Below are positions 47,586 to 59,125 of a DNA stretch of 64,000 nt, in pieces. Made by a program: the position numbers and the translations under genes. Source of the stretch: Charina bottae (taxonomy: Eukaryota; Chordata; Lepidosauria; Squamata; Charinaidae); assembly GCA_023362775.1 (NCBI GenBank), contig JALMGJ010000025.1:9339501-9403500 (forward strand), written 5' to 3'. The notes below the pieces were generated by a model. That model was not told the DNA's origin and made no database searches. It worked only from the letters and a program-made list of their open reading frames with translations. Every line of letters starts with the position of its first letter. Within the stretch, counting starts at the first letter, position 1.

Positions 47586-48269
47586 CTTGAGGACTGGCAG
47601 ACACTTGGGAATGGTGTATATTTTTATTTGTTGCTTTATAACATCCAATCTTGTGGGTAACATGCAAAAAAAAAATAAACTTCAAACAATAAAAACATGG
47701 CAATTAGTAATGACATCCAAATACAACATAAAACCATCATCAATAGCGACATCAATGTTTTAATATTGAAATTAATGCAATAATGTTTACAGAGGGAAAA
47801 AGAACAGGACAATTTAACCCTCTTCACCTTGAACTGAAAGGGAAGCATCCTGTGAGCCCTTCTTGAGAGAACATTCTATAAATGAATGTTTCATTAAAGA
47901 CACCCCCTTCCCCTCTTATAGCTACCTTTCAAACAGGGTGGATTTAGACAGTGCTCTCTGCTAATGATCCAAGGCAACCCATAGCACTAACTTTGAACCA
48001 CAAGATCATACCAGCAAAACTCAGCAGCAGAGTTTTTCTGCTGTGTTTAAACAAAATCATCCTAAAACAATTCTGCTAAATACGTGGCCAACATAACACA
48101 TCAATTTAGAGTTTAGAAGTACCATCCCTCCTCCTCCTCACACACACAAGAAAGACCCCAAATGGGCCCCTCCTTCATCTTATGACATCACTGCAGCATT
48201 TCCACACACCCTTAGCCCTTAGAGACTAGAAGCGGCCAGTACAATTTAAAGACATGGCGAAATACACTT
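47586..48269. other. No recognised feature
   Basis: Nothing recognised. Confidence 0.4.
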
Positions 48270-48460
48270 TTTAATTGATTACGTACCATCAAATCAGTGT
48301 CAGCTCTTCATGGGCACATAGATAGACTTTCTCCAAGACAAACTGTCCTTCAAGTCTTCTTGAAGGACAGATCATCTGTCCTTCACCCTTCACCCTTTCT
48401 GCTGGTTGTCCTCTTCTTTTTTTCTTCCACCTTTCCCAGCTTTATGGACTTCTCAAGGGA
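48270..48460 (-). mobile_element. RTE 3'-end fragment with a perfect hairpin
   Basis: Resembles the 3' end of the RTE family at 40750 ('gtaccatcaaatcagtgtcagctctt' in parts, 'cacatagatagac', 'ttatggacttctcaaggga'). It contains a local inverted repeat at 48343-48370. Confidence 0.6.
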
Positions 48461-48588
48461 GGCTACAAATGAGAGGATTTATGTATTTCTTCCATTTCTA
48501 AGGTCAACCACTTGCCAAGCAACTTTGGGAAGCTTACAAGAGAATTAAAATGAATTATGTTAATTTATTTATTAATTCATTAAGACAA

Positions 48589-48989
48589 GGATTTGTTGGT
48601 GTATTATTCCTTGAGGAGTAAGTCACAGCAATAAAGCCTTATTAGGTAACCACCTGCAAACTTTAAAAGGTCAGGCAGCACGTGGTCCAGGCTGAAGAGT
48701 ATAAGAGAACCTGCCTGCCCCACCCTGCTTACTGCTTCCTTCTTCTGCTTCAATGCCTGCTTGCTTCTACTCCTGCTTGCTTACGACTTACCTTTTCTGG
48801 TGAGTGATGAAAGAATTGTAACACTTCCAGGGATCTGGAAGAGAACTGTAAATAGTATATGTTTGAATGAGTAACTAATACAACTGCCACTAATTTACTA
48901 CAAATGACTGGCATCATTTATTGGTCTCTGAATGCTAATCGCTTTCTGATACTCTGCGTGTGCAAGAAAACACACACACCAACAGAATT
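48589..48989 (+). mobile_element. Probable solo LTR
   Basis: A 391-bp unit (48594-48984) starting TGTTGGTGT and ending with the inverted ACACCAACA. It is flanked by ggatt and gaatt (4 of 5 matching). It has a TATA-like tataag at 48700-48705 in the plus orientation. The phrase 'ctggaagagaactgtaaata' parallels 'gtggaagtgatctgtaaata' in the solo LTR at 34831 (minus), suggesting related families. Confidence 0.55.
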
Positions 48990-49294
48990 GTCTGCTTTGT
49001 TTGTTTTGTGCTTGAAGGGGAAGTCTAGCATTCCAGTTCCATCAGTACTGAAGGAATTCATTATCAGTTGCAGTCCCAAAATACCAGTCTTGCAACTCCT
49101 AAGTCTTGCATCTAAGCAGCCCATGTGCATTGATTAAAAAATGATCCATTATTTTAAACTTTAAACCTTCCTTGAATATGTTCATGAAAAGGCTGCATAC
49201 TAATGTCATGACTAACTACTGTAACTAATTAACTGCATGCTACTAGAAGTGGCTTCACTCCTCCATAGCTTCTTTCTGTTTTTCAATATGGACG

Positions 49295-49650
49295 TTACAA
49301 ACGAAGGGGCGTGGTGGCTCAGCGGGTAAGACGCCAGGCTTGTCAATCGGAAGATCGCAAGTTTGAAGGTTCGAATCCCTACTCCGTGTGCGGAGTGAGC
49401 TCCCGCACTAGCTCCAGCTCTTGCCAACCTAGCAATTCGAAAGCATGCAAATGCAAGTAGATGAATAGGTACCACTTTGGTGGGTAGGTAACAGCGTTCT
49501 GCACGCGTCATGCGGCCACATGACCATGGAGGCATCTTCAGACAATGCTGGCTCTTCAGCTAACAAACGGAGATGAGCACTGGCCCCTAGAGTCGGACAA
49601 GACTGCACAAATGTGCGGGAGGAACCTTTACCTTTACTTACATTACAAAC
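49295..49650 (+). mobile_element. Sauria-type SINE with target-site duplication
   Basis: Full-length plus-strand copy (49303-49642) flanked by ttacaaac (49295-49302, 49643-49650). It has 'ggcgtggtggctcagcgggt' (A-box region), 'ggttcgaatcc' (B box) and the tail 'aacctttacctttac'. Confidence 0.92.
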
Positions 49651-50870
49651 ACTTTTGAAATAAACTCCAAATTTAGCATTCTTTTTTTTTTTTTTTTTTT
49701 TAAATTTAGCATTCTATTTGTGTCTTTGGTTACCTGGCTGGGATGTGGATAATGTTCTAATCACATCGGATTTTACTTTTTGCTGGCCACATGTTAGTTT
49801 TATGCCCTGTTCAGGGAGCAGCATATGCTTCGACTAAAGAAAGAAACGATGTTCACAGGAAACTCTCTTAACAAAGTGTAGGACACTGCAAACAAGTTTT
49901 TGCTTCAAAATGTCCAGTGAAGAAAGTTGATTCTAAACTCAAAACAATCCCTGTTCACCTTGAATTGGGGTGGGGGGGAAGGAAGGAAGGAAGGAGAGAA
50001 ATGTTAGAGAGGGGTAGGGTGGGTTTCTTTTTTTTTTTTTTTGGCCGGTCATTTAATCAATGCACTCAGAGGAAAATTGATATGTCTGCTATGAAAAGTG
50101 AAGACTATGAGAGCCGTTAACCTACAGGGTTTCAATGCTGAGCAGAACCTTCTGATAGGCGAGGAGCCCCGGTTCGCAGCATGGGCATCAATGGTGGGAA
50201 GGGGGAGCTGCTTGTCATCAATGCTTAAAGAGTACCGTGACCTGAGAAGGTCAACCGGGTTTCTCAAATGCCTGAAAATGAATAATAACTCACACCTGGA
50301 ATCTTAAGTGGCACCGCTTTGTGAATTAAAAGGAGCTAAAAGGATCACACCTGAAACTAGTTTAAATAGGAATGTTTGGACTGTCCAAATATTGAGACAT
50401 TGTTCTTTGTTGCCATATCTGAAACCTTGAGAAGTGCCTAGCACAATGGAACAGCTTAATATTACCACTTCATATTAGTTCAGAGAATAACCACTTCACT
50501 GTTTTCTGGGCTCACAAAGAAAACTGGGGAGGGATCAATTCGCCTTTTTTTTTTCTTACTCCTGACTCCAATTTTCTAAAACCTCTAATTCCTTTTCTCC
50601 TATGCATGAAGAAATTTGTGCATTGGGGTAAGAGTTAATTTTTAAGATGCAACTTCATCCTTCTGAACCCATCGAATTCAAAAGGGACACCTATTTCAAA
50701 CATGGTGAGGAACCTGCTGTAACTGCCTATCCTGTAGCTGTGTGTGTTATAAATGATTTCTGATCATGGCAACCCTCCTTTAGCAGTAAAAATATGGTTG
50801 AATTCAAGCATTTAAAAATAATCTGCCTGGATGGACAAATCTGTCAGTTTCTCTTTTTGACATGTTCTTT
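49651..50870. other. No gene; poly-T runs
   Basis: Poly-T at 49682-49702 and 50028-50042. 50040-50290 is a CpG-containing unique stretch. No coding gene recognised. Confidence 0.4.
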
Positions 50871-51010
50871 TATTTATTTATTTATTTATTCATTCATTCA
50901 TTCATTCATTCATTCAATCAATCAATTTATATCACCGCCCATCTCCCCCCACACGGGGACTCTGGGCGGTTTACAGCAAAATTGATTAATTAAAAACATA
51001 TAAAATACAG
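50871..51010 (-). mobile_element. L2-like LINE/SINE 3' tail
   Basis: Minus-strand tail: (TTTA)n(TTCA)n(ATCA)n, then 'caccgcccatctcccccc' and 'ggactctgggcggtttac', the typical 3' end of squamate L2-mobilised elements. Confidence 0.65.
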
Positions 51011-53354
51011 TACATCATTCTACATGAATTAGACATAAATATATAAATATATAAATATATATAAAAATCCAGGAGGCTATGATGTTGTTTAAAGGAGCTC
51101 TATGGTGCCAGCCACCCCCAAGAAGAGCTATTTTCCTAAACGAAAACAAAAAAAAAAAACAAGCTGCTTTGAGTATCTTTTGACTAAAATTCCCAGATCT
51201 GAGTCCCACAAATCCGGACCTCCATTAGATGGCAACAGAAAGTGTTTTCTCTTTTTGCTGCCATCTAGTGGTTCTACAGATTTTTGGAACCTAATTTCAT
51301 AGCCTTACCTCCAACAGGAAAGCAAGTTATAGCAACAACAACAACAACAACAACAACAACAAAGTTATGTCTTTCCAACATTTTTTGGTTTTGTCAGATC
51401 CCTTTTTTGCCCATCCCTATTAAATGATAACTTATTTTCAATCTATGGAAAAACAGTTGAGCAAATGACAACATTCACTGTAAGGCTTGATATAAATGCA
51501 GTGTAAATCTTCAGATTCCTTGAAAGATTAGTAAAATTGCCATTTTGTGCCTTTACAATTGTTTGATAGCTAGCAATTCATTAGGTCAAGCTTTCCCTCA
51601 GAATTATGATACAGTAAGAAAACAGCTCTATCTTCTGAATTTCCACTGCCATTGAACTCATAAGGCACAAAATATTCAGGCCACTAGACAAACAATGGGG
51701 GAGGCTACAGGGATGACCGTAGATCATGCAGAAGTGGCATTGGTGCAAATGCATAATGAAATTCCAGGAAGAACTAGCTAATCAGTTGGTATTAATTGTT
51801 CCTTCCTGGAAATGGAACAAGTCCTGACTTTTGTATTAATGGCTTGAAACACTGATATCCTGAGATCAAATCTTAACAGAGATTTGGTAATGAGAGCTCT
51901 GTTTCATATGCAGTTCCATTAGCTTAGGTAATCTCATCAGTTTTCAAAGGAGAGAATTTTTCAGAGCTTTTGGAGATTTCAAGTACTCTTAGAAGTCTAC
52001 TGGCAGGTGGATGAAAAGATTCTTATGATTTTGGACTTGAAAAAAGAATGGGAAAACACATCCAACCTTCCTCCCCCTTCCTACCTTATGTTTTATAAAC
52101 CTCCAGAAAGCTAGCTTAATGTATAAATTATAATTATACTCAAATAAGGTACAGGAATCACAGCTATATAACTAAGGATAAATCTACTCTAGACAACTGG
52201 AAAGAAGGTAGTCCACTGTTCTAATTAAAGCAGTTGCCAGGAAGCATTTTAAGCCATTCTGGAAAGCCTTCAGAATAGCTTTCTTTGGGAATTTGATTTG
52301 TGCATAGTGTTGAAATTTGAGGAGGAGGAGAATAGAGATGGGTATGCCAGCTCCATCCAGTGTGGAGTCTATCATAACAGTGAGATGGATGCAAACCCTC
52401 AAGGAAGATGGACAACTTGCAGTATATGGACTGCAAGCAGCCTCCCAATTCCACATTTATGCCCCCAGCAGACTAAGGTCATACTGCTAAAATTGGGCAG
52501 CAAGCTAGATGATTTGGGGTGGTTCTTTCCCCCCACCTTTTTTCCCTCAGAAACATGGCCTTGAGAACATATTCTCAGGTACTGTACATGGCCTACAGAA
52601 AGCCAACTGCTCCTATTCCATCCTTACAATCCTTCTTTCCCCTTGAATACCAAGGCAGATTGCATCAGCTTAAAGTTGAAGCCCATTCAGCAGTCTGTTA
52701 GAAGTACTGAAATGGAGCAGAGCAGCTAAACTTGTGTACAGAAAAAGAATATTGTTTAAAAACAGAGCCCATGAGCATATTAGAGAGATCCAGGTTAGTC
52801 TTACACCCTTAGCCTACCCAAGCATAAAGAAATGCACGCTTAGACATGGCAGATATGAAAAGTAAGTACAAAAGAGTCCTTACGTTTATTCATTGCAGGT
52901 ACAGCATTTTGATAGATAAATGATGTTCCATTTCTTCTTCCTGTTCCCTAAACCTTATACCTCTTGCCCTGCTTGCTGCAAGAGATGCATGTAGAAAGGG
53001 GGAAAAATCTCTTAGGCCCATCCATGGGGTAGGATGGGGCAGCACACAGCCATGTGCTTGCTCCCGGTCCAAGGAGAGAGAGAGCGACGTGCTGCTTCCA
53101 CCTCATGGAAGAAAAAAATGCAGAGAGAGAGAGAAGAGGAAGTGGGAGTGGCCACACACAGCTTCCTCAAAAGCATGGAGGGCTTGCATCCTAGAGCAGC
53201 CATTCATATGCTGATGAGGCATGCTAGATTTGCCAGGAACTCCAACAAAAGTAAAGCACCAAGATAGAACTTGCCTACTCTGTGTAGGCCTATAATATAT
53301 ACTAAATATATATACCAAAATGCCTATAATATATAGGCATTATATAATAAGAGA
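51011..53354. other. No recognised feature
   Basis: A (CAA)n run at 51331-51361. Otherwise nothing recognised. Confidence 0.4.
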
Positions 53355-53599
53355 GCCAGTTTGGTCTAGTGGTTAAGGCAACGGGCTCGAAACCAGGAGA
53401 CTGAGAGTTCCAGTCCCGCCTTAGGCATGAAAGCCGGCTGGGTGACCTTGGGCCAGTCACTCTCTCTCAGCCCAACTCACCTCACAGGGTTGTTGTTGTG
53501 GGGAAAATAGGAGGAGGAAGGAGTACTAGGTATGTTCACCACCTTGAGTTATTTATAAAAATAATAAAGGCAGGATAAAAATTAAATAAATAAATAAAC
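53355..53599 (+). mobile_element. tRNA-derived CORE-type SINE with L2-like tail
   Basis: Close relative of 15097-15340 with better A box (tggtctagtgg) and B box (gttccagtccc). It shares the core 'gggtgaccttgggccagtca' and the tail 'ataaaggcaggataaaaatt'. An AT-rich 9-bp inverted repeat (aatgcctat / ataggcatt) lies just upstream at about 53320-53342. Confidence 0.8.
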
Positions 53600-55355
53600 C
53601 AAATAATATAACAAAAAATGCATACACACTCTGAGGGTAGTGGCCAAATGAGCCAAATTTTGGTGACATGACTTGGGGAATGGAAAGTTGCCCACTCCTG
53701 CCAAACATATCCTGAGGATAGTTATAGAGCATGCTGTTCCATCATCTGTTTTGAAGATTCAGTGGCCATTTCACTGAGGTTTAGTACATCAAGCACATGC
53801 TTTGGTCTCTACCTTCAAATATCAAAATGCATTGAGTCACTTAGGGATTCTACCCTCTCTCTTCCCTTAATCACTATTTCCATAGCATTCTTTGTGTAAA
53901 TCACAAAGATTTACACAAAGAATGTGTAAATGAATTTACGGTGATACAAATTTAAATAATAAATAAATAAATATCATGCCTGCGTTCAGTGGTGAGAAGA
54001 TTCTCTGCACCAAGGCTGGCCCAAGATACTTTGTTGCCATCTCCCATTCCATTACAAAAACCAACTGGATTAACAGGCGACTCTTTCTTCAGCGCTGATA
54101 TTGATATAATGGGTCTCTACCAACTAAGGTGATTGCCATAGTTGTCTAATGTTAGGGCTGGAGCTGCTCCACACAATGTAGAATGCTGCTCTCCACTGAA
54201 AGGCTTTCATTGCATACAGACAAACTCATGCCCTCTCCCCAACATACTTGCCCTCTTCCTGTGCAGACTTTCTGTGCAGTTTGGGTGGACAAAAGAATCA
54301 GAGATAATTAAATTAACTTTCAACCATATAGTCAAAATAAGATCAGTATATTTACCTTTCTACCCCAAGACAAGTGTTATTCTTTGAGTTGTGAAAAGAG
54401 AGTTTCAGGAACGATGAATGGAAGCACTGACAAATAAGCTGCTTTATTGGCACTCATCATCTTCATGTGTTTGCTTCTTTTCCATAAGATGAACAAGAGT
54501 GCATGGACTCTCAATCTATATGTTACTGTACAAAGCTTTGATGGGATGGTTCAATTCAAGGGGAAGCTATCCGTTTACATTTGAGATTGGACAACCATGT
54601 GGCTTCATTTTCTCTGGATCTCTGGCCCTTCAGTGGCCTTCTGAGTGTACCACATCTGAGCTGAAGTCACTTGCTGTGAAACAAAGCAGTTGACTTTGCT
54701 TGAGACTTGAGACGCTGAGTATGTTATTTCAGTGTTTCATGCAGATCTTGTCACATCCAGCACTTGAAGTATAATTCCTATTCAGGGAGATGGGCGGGGA
54801 TAAATTAAATAAATAAATAAATAAAGGTGGTGAATTGAACCTACGTCATAGAAACCTATAATATATGCACACCCTTGTTTTTACATGAGTGGCTACATGT
54901 CTGAAGATTTTACCATAGGACATAGAATGCGGAAAAGTGTAGCTCCTTTATGCTTTCATTAAACATTCCTTGAACACAGCCACAGTTGTATAAATACAGA
55001 CAAGAGCAAATAATAGAATGTCTTTTTTCAACATACAGTATCTGTACTTCTATGGATTTGATTTTACATATTGTATTGATAGAGCTTACTGTATATATTC
55101 TATGTTTTATTGCAAATAACTTGGATTTTTCATGAGAAGTGGTATGAGCATTCCTTCGATAATTGGATGGAAGGATGTATGGAAATAGACAGATGGAGAG
55201 TAGATAGACAGACAGACAGAGGGAATAATGGCCAGGTGGCTATAAAAAGAGTATAGGACAAGGCATGGCAGAAAAGTCTACCAAAGCTATTATGTATGGT
55301 GGCCCCAGTAGCCACCTCTCACTACTAGTCTGAGTATTGAGATTCAGCAGCATTG
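53600..55355. other. No gene; inverted repeat and tail fragments
   Basis: Contains a 17-bp-arm inverted repeat (53886-53924), L2-like tail fragments with AAAT runs (53930-53973 and 54781-54829), and otherwise unrecognised DNA. Confidence 0.5.
53886..53924. repeat. Perfect inverted repeat, 17-bp arms
   Basis: cattctttgtgtaaatc (53886-53902), a 5-base spacer acaaa, then its exact reverse complement (53908-53924). Fold energy was not computed. Confidence 0.95.
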
Positions 55356-55627
55356 AGCCTCATATAAAGATTCATATTTTTTGTAGTAATTTTATTAAAG
55401 ATTATTATTACAACAGTAAAAACTGATACAAACTGAAAAAATAGAAGAATAAAAAGAAAGAGTAGATGGTGCAGAAAGGAAAGAAAAAGGAAAAAAAGAG
55501 AAAGAGAAAGAGAAAAGAAAGGAAAGTAAGAATACAGTAAAGAAAAATAAAAGAAATATATAAAGAAGTGACTTCTCACCTTTATCACAACTAGTATAAA
55601 CAATTTTAGTAACTTATAAAGAGGATA

Positions 55628-55989
55628 CTTATTGTATCCTAAGGGGCGTGGTGGCTCAGCGGGTAAGATGCCAGGCTTGTCGATCGGAAGATCACAAGTT
55701 CGGAGGTTCGAATCCCTAGCCCTGCGTGCGGAGTGAGCTCCCGCACTACCTCCAGCTCTTGCCAACCTAGCAATTCGAAAGCATGCAAATGCAAGTAGAT
55801 TAATAGGTACCACTTCGGTGGGTAGGTAACAGCGTTTCGCGCATGTCATGCGGCCACATGACCGTGGAAGCGTCTTCGGACAACGCTGGCTCTTCGGCTA
55901 ACAAACGGAGATGAGCACCGGCCCCTAGAGTCGGACATGACTGCACAAATGTGCGGGGGGAACCTTTACCTTTACCTTATTGTATCCTA
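55628..55989 (+). mobile_element. Sauria-type SINE nested in copy B
   Basis: Plus-strand full-length copy (55642-55975) flanked by cttattgtatccta (55628-55641, 55976-55989). The head, B box (ggttcgaatcc) and tail (aacctttacctttac) are all present. It proves that copy B was already resident when this SINE moved. Confidence 0.93.
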
Positions 55990-56312
55990 TTAAAATACAA
56001 CAAATAAACTCTTCTTCCCATATCCCATCTCTTATTAATGATATCCATAAATCCATAAAGCATTTCAGTCCTGGTGTCAGCAAAAGTCTATTAAGGTCCA
56101 TTAACAACATATCTATTTCAACCTTGATCAAATAAACCAACTTTATATTCCTTCCTTTTACTTCTAACAATCTTAATCTTTAGTCCATTCAAATAATGTC
56201 ATATAACTTGATTTCTTTTCATTTTTTCTTTGTCCCTTCATATGAGATTCTTCAAAATTTTAACAAGCCTCTTTTGCAAATCCAATATTGGAAAATTATC
56301 CAGGTCACTCTC

Positions 56313-56681
56313 TTAGTTTATTGTTTGTACATCCCTTTTAATTATTAAGATATCAGCTGGCTTCTTTTGTATGTCTAGTGTAACATCTTTTTCCATGTCA
56401 TTCTTGTAGCCTGTCATTTGTAAATCCACTTTCAACTCAGTCTCAATCTTGTCAAGTAGAATGTGTTCCTCTTCCACAACATATTTTAGACACAATCTCT
56501 CCATAGAGGCAGATGTCTCTGTTGACACTATTAAAATTAACTTCTGAATCCATTGTTCAAAAATATCCTTCAATATGCCCAATGTTAGAATATTTTGCTT
56601 CATTCTGTAATTGTAAATCAAGACTATGTGTTCTCCTTTTATTGTAATCTTTAGTTCCCCATAATTCCCTCTAGTGGTCAA
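56313..56681 (-). CDS. Unrecognised protein of the 1.53-kb element (copy B)
   Basis: A 122-codon frame starting 'MTTRGNYGELKITIKG'. Residues about 50-118 match copy A ('STETSASMERLCLKYV', 'DKIETELKVDLQMTGYKN', 'LDIQKKPADILIIKRD'). Conservation between copies of an otherwise unrecognised peptide points to a family-encoded protein, perhaps an ORF1-like coiled-coil RNA binder. That function is a guess from element class. The first 50 residues appear only here as a frame. No reverse transcriptase or endonuclease motif is present. Confidence 0.4.
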   Translation of the reverse strand: MTTRGNYGELKITIKGEHIVLIYNYRMKQNILTLGILKDIFEQWIQKLILIVSTETSASMERLCLKYVVEEEHILLDKIETELKVDLQMTGYKNDMEKDVTLDIQKKPADILIIKRDVQTIN

Positions 56682-57284
56682 TTTTTAAAATCTTATCTTC
56701 TTATGTTTTTTTTTTAAATTCAAAACAAAAGCATTTTCCCATGGGAAAGATTCTTTATAATTAATTCCAAAATCTTATTTCAAATTTATCTGGAGCCTTA
56801 CTCCATTTGTTACTTTCTAAAATCAAAGTTTTAATCAGCCTTTTGCTGTTTATTAAAAAAAAAAACTAAGCTCTTAAATTTGTAGTTAAAACTTTCTTTT
56901 GCTAAGGATTGAAGGAAACTCACCAATTGCTGTCAAACTTGTCAATCCAAAGGTCTCTAATATCTGAAAAGCAGTTAACAAGCAATTTCCAAAAGTGATT
57001 AGAAAAGGAAATATGCAAACTTAGTGTCCTTTCAAAGGTGCTGACCGCAATTTGAGCAAGATGGCTATTCCCTCGTCTCCCAGAGCTCTAAACCCACCAG
57101 AGACTGCTATATTGCAGTCTCCTCACAAGGAGCAGCTGTCTGGAGCACTTCTGAGAGATCTCAAGTCCTCTTCTTGTCTGCAGAGGAGATATCGAAGAGC
57201 TGGTCTACTCTCTGGCTCTTCATTCATGGTCTTCAGTCCACCATTTCTTCCTCCACAAGCCCAAGCCTCATATAAAGATTCATA

Positions 57285-58537
57285 GATGAAAGAGAAAACT
57301 AATCTATATAAATACACTGGGAGAAGACTGTGGCTGTCAAGTTCTCTGGTTTTGGAGATGGCCCATTTGAAGAGAAAGGAGATTGAATGAGGTAGATGTA
57401 TGATCTGATTCAGCAGGCCTGCCCTTAAGCTGAGCCCTTACTGCACAAAGGAGCAACAGTTTTTGGTTAACTATGTTTTCTCAGCCATCAAATCTATCCC
57501 ATTCTTTTTTTCTCCCTGTGCACTCCCTATTTTAATATTCTTTGCTTTATGGTTATTTTTCTTTCTCATTTTTTTTAAAAAGAAAGCCTGAAACTCCAAA
57601 GCAGATGCAACTTTTAATCAATGTATTTGTTTAAAGTATCTAGCCTGTTTTTTCCCCTTGTATTATTTCATCTGGGATATGGCTGTCATTTTATCATGTC
57701 TATTTGCTTTAGGCATGCCTCAACCACAGGCAATTTCAGCGATGTTCCTCGAGGCACATTCTTCAATCCCCAGGTCCCTTTCACTAAGTCTTAAAATGAG
57801 CTGCACCACTACGCATTTATACATATTACTGAGATGATACCACGGTTTGAATCTTGCCCTTAGGGTTAAGCTCTGTTTGGAGGTGCCAAAATGGTTTCTC
57901 GGTTCTCAGCTGACAGTGTGACACATGGTCACTCATTCATGAGCTGCAAATAAATTCATTGGAGTGACTTTGGTACACCAAAAAGGACTATACAGTATTT
58001 CAACAATCTATAGTGCATGATGCCTGAAGTCGTGGAAAGCAATTGGAACAGGGGGTCGACAGGGAGGAGCGGAGAAAAGGCTTCAATTTTAACTGAGTGC
58101 ATTACTGCATATTTTTCTCACCCTGCTGAATATTATATATTGGCCAAGTCCAGGAAATGAACATGTAACTAAAACCTCCTCTTCCAGCTATCCTGCTTAT
58201 TAAAGCATGAATTAGAAATACTTTTTACCTGTTTTTCAGAATCTTGGGTGGTATTAACAATAATATTCGAAGCATAGCCTCCAGCCTATGCTGTGACCTT
58301 TTAAGGCCCTTCATGAAGCTGAGTCTTGATACTACTTCTTCCACCAGAGGACTCCTGGATATTAATAGAGTTCCTGTTGGCATGCACGTCTGTGACACGG
58401 GGTTTTGTTATCTAACCAAGCATCCATATCAGTTTAAGCCATCCAGGAGACAGAGAGACAGAGAGACAGACAGAATAACATTCTTTATTAAAGGACAAAC
58501 ATGGCTATTTTGGAGTCTTATAGTATAAAGACAGGTG
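57285..58537. other. No recognised feature
   Basis: Unique-looking DNA, nothing recognised. Confidence 0.4.
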
Positions 58538-58590
58538 TATGTATGTGTGTGTGTGTGTGTGTGTGTATACAGTATGTGTGTGTGTATGTG

Positions 58591-58628
<38 letters not shown>
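58538..58628. repeat. Compound (TG)n(TA)n(GA)n microsatellite
   Basis: TG runs, then TATATA, then GAGAGA, directly before a Sauria SINE. Confidence 0.9.
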
Positions 58629-58636
58629 ATAAAAAC

Positions 58637-58974
58637 GGGGCGTGGTGGCTCAGCGGGTAAGACGCCAGGCTTGTCAATTGGAAGATCGCAAGTTCGGAGG
58701 TTCGAATCCCTAGCCCCGCATGACGGAATGAGCTCCCACACTCACCCCAGCTCTTGCCAACCTAGCAATTCTAAAGCATGGAAATGCAAGTAGATGAATA
58801 GGTACCACTTCGGTGGGAAGGTAACAGTGTTCCGCATGCGTCATGCCAGTCACATGACCGTGGAAGCATCTTCGGGCAACGCTGGCTCTTCGGCTAACAA
58901 ATGGAGATGAGCACCGGCCCCTAGTGTCGGACACGACTGCACAAATGTGTGGGGGGAACCTTTACCTTTACCTA
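58637..58974 (+). mobile_element. Sauria-type SINE, full length
   Basis: Plus-strand copy from 'ggggcgtggtggctcagcgg' to 'aacctttacctttacctat'. It has A- and B-box motifs (ggttcgaatcc). The left side is a microsatellite and the right a 7-bp tandem array, so no target-site duplication is legible. Confidence 0.9.

Positions 58975-59125
<151 letters not shown>

Larger units (their letters stand above)
55356..57284 (-). mobile_element. Non-autonomous L1-like element, ORF-bearing, copy B (with nested SINE)
   Basis: Minus-strand element (55377-57263) with a perfect 21-bp target-site duplication (55356-55376 and 57264-57284). Removing the nested Sauria SINE and its duplicated target leaves about 1539 bp, matching copy A. 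The 5' end reads gaggaagaaatggtggactg. The 3' end has AATAAAATTACT then A's. Confidence 0.75.

Noticed and set aside
55325..55849. 174-codon minus-strand frame as a gene
   Set aside because: It is antisense translation through a Sauria SINE and the A-rich end of copy B. Similar SINE frames at 19856, 21692, 42307, 49212 and 58710 are rejected too.
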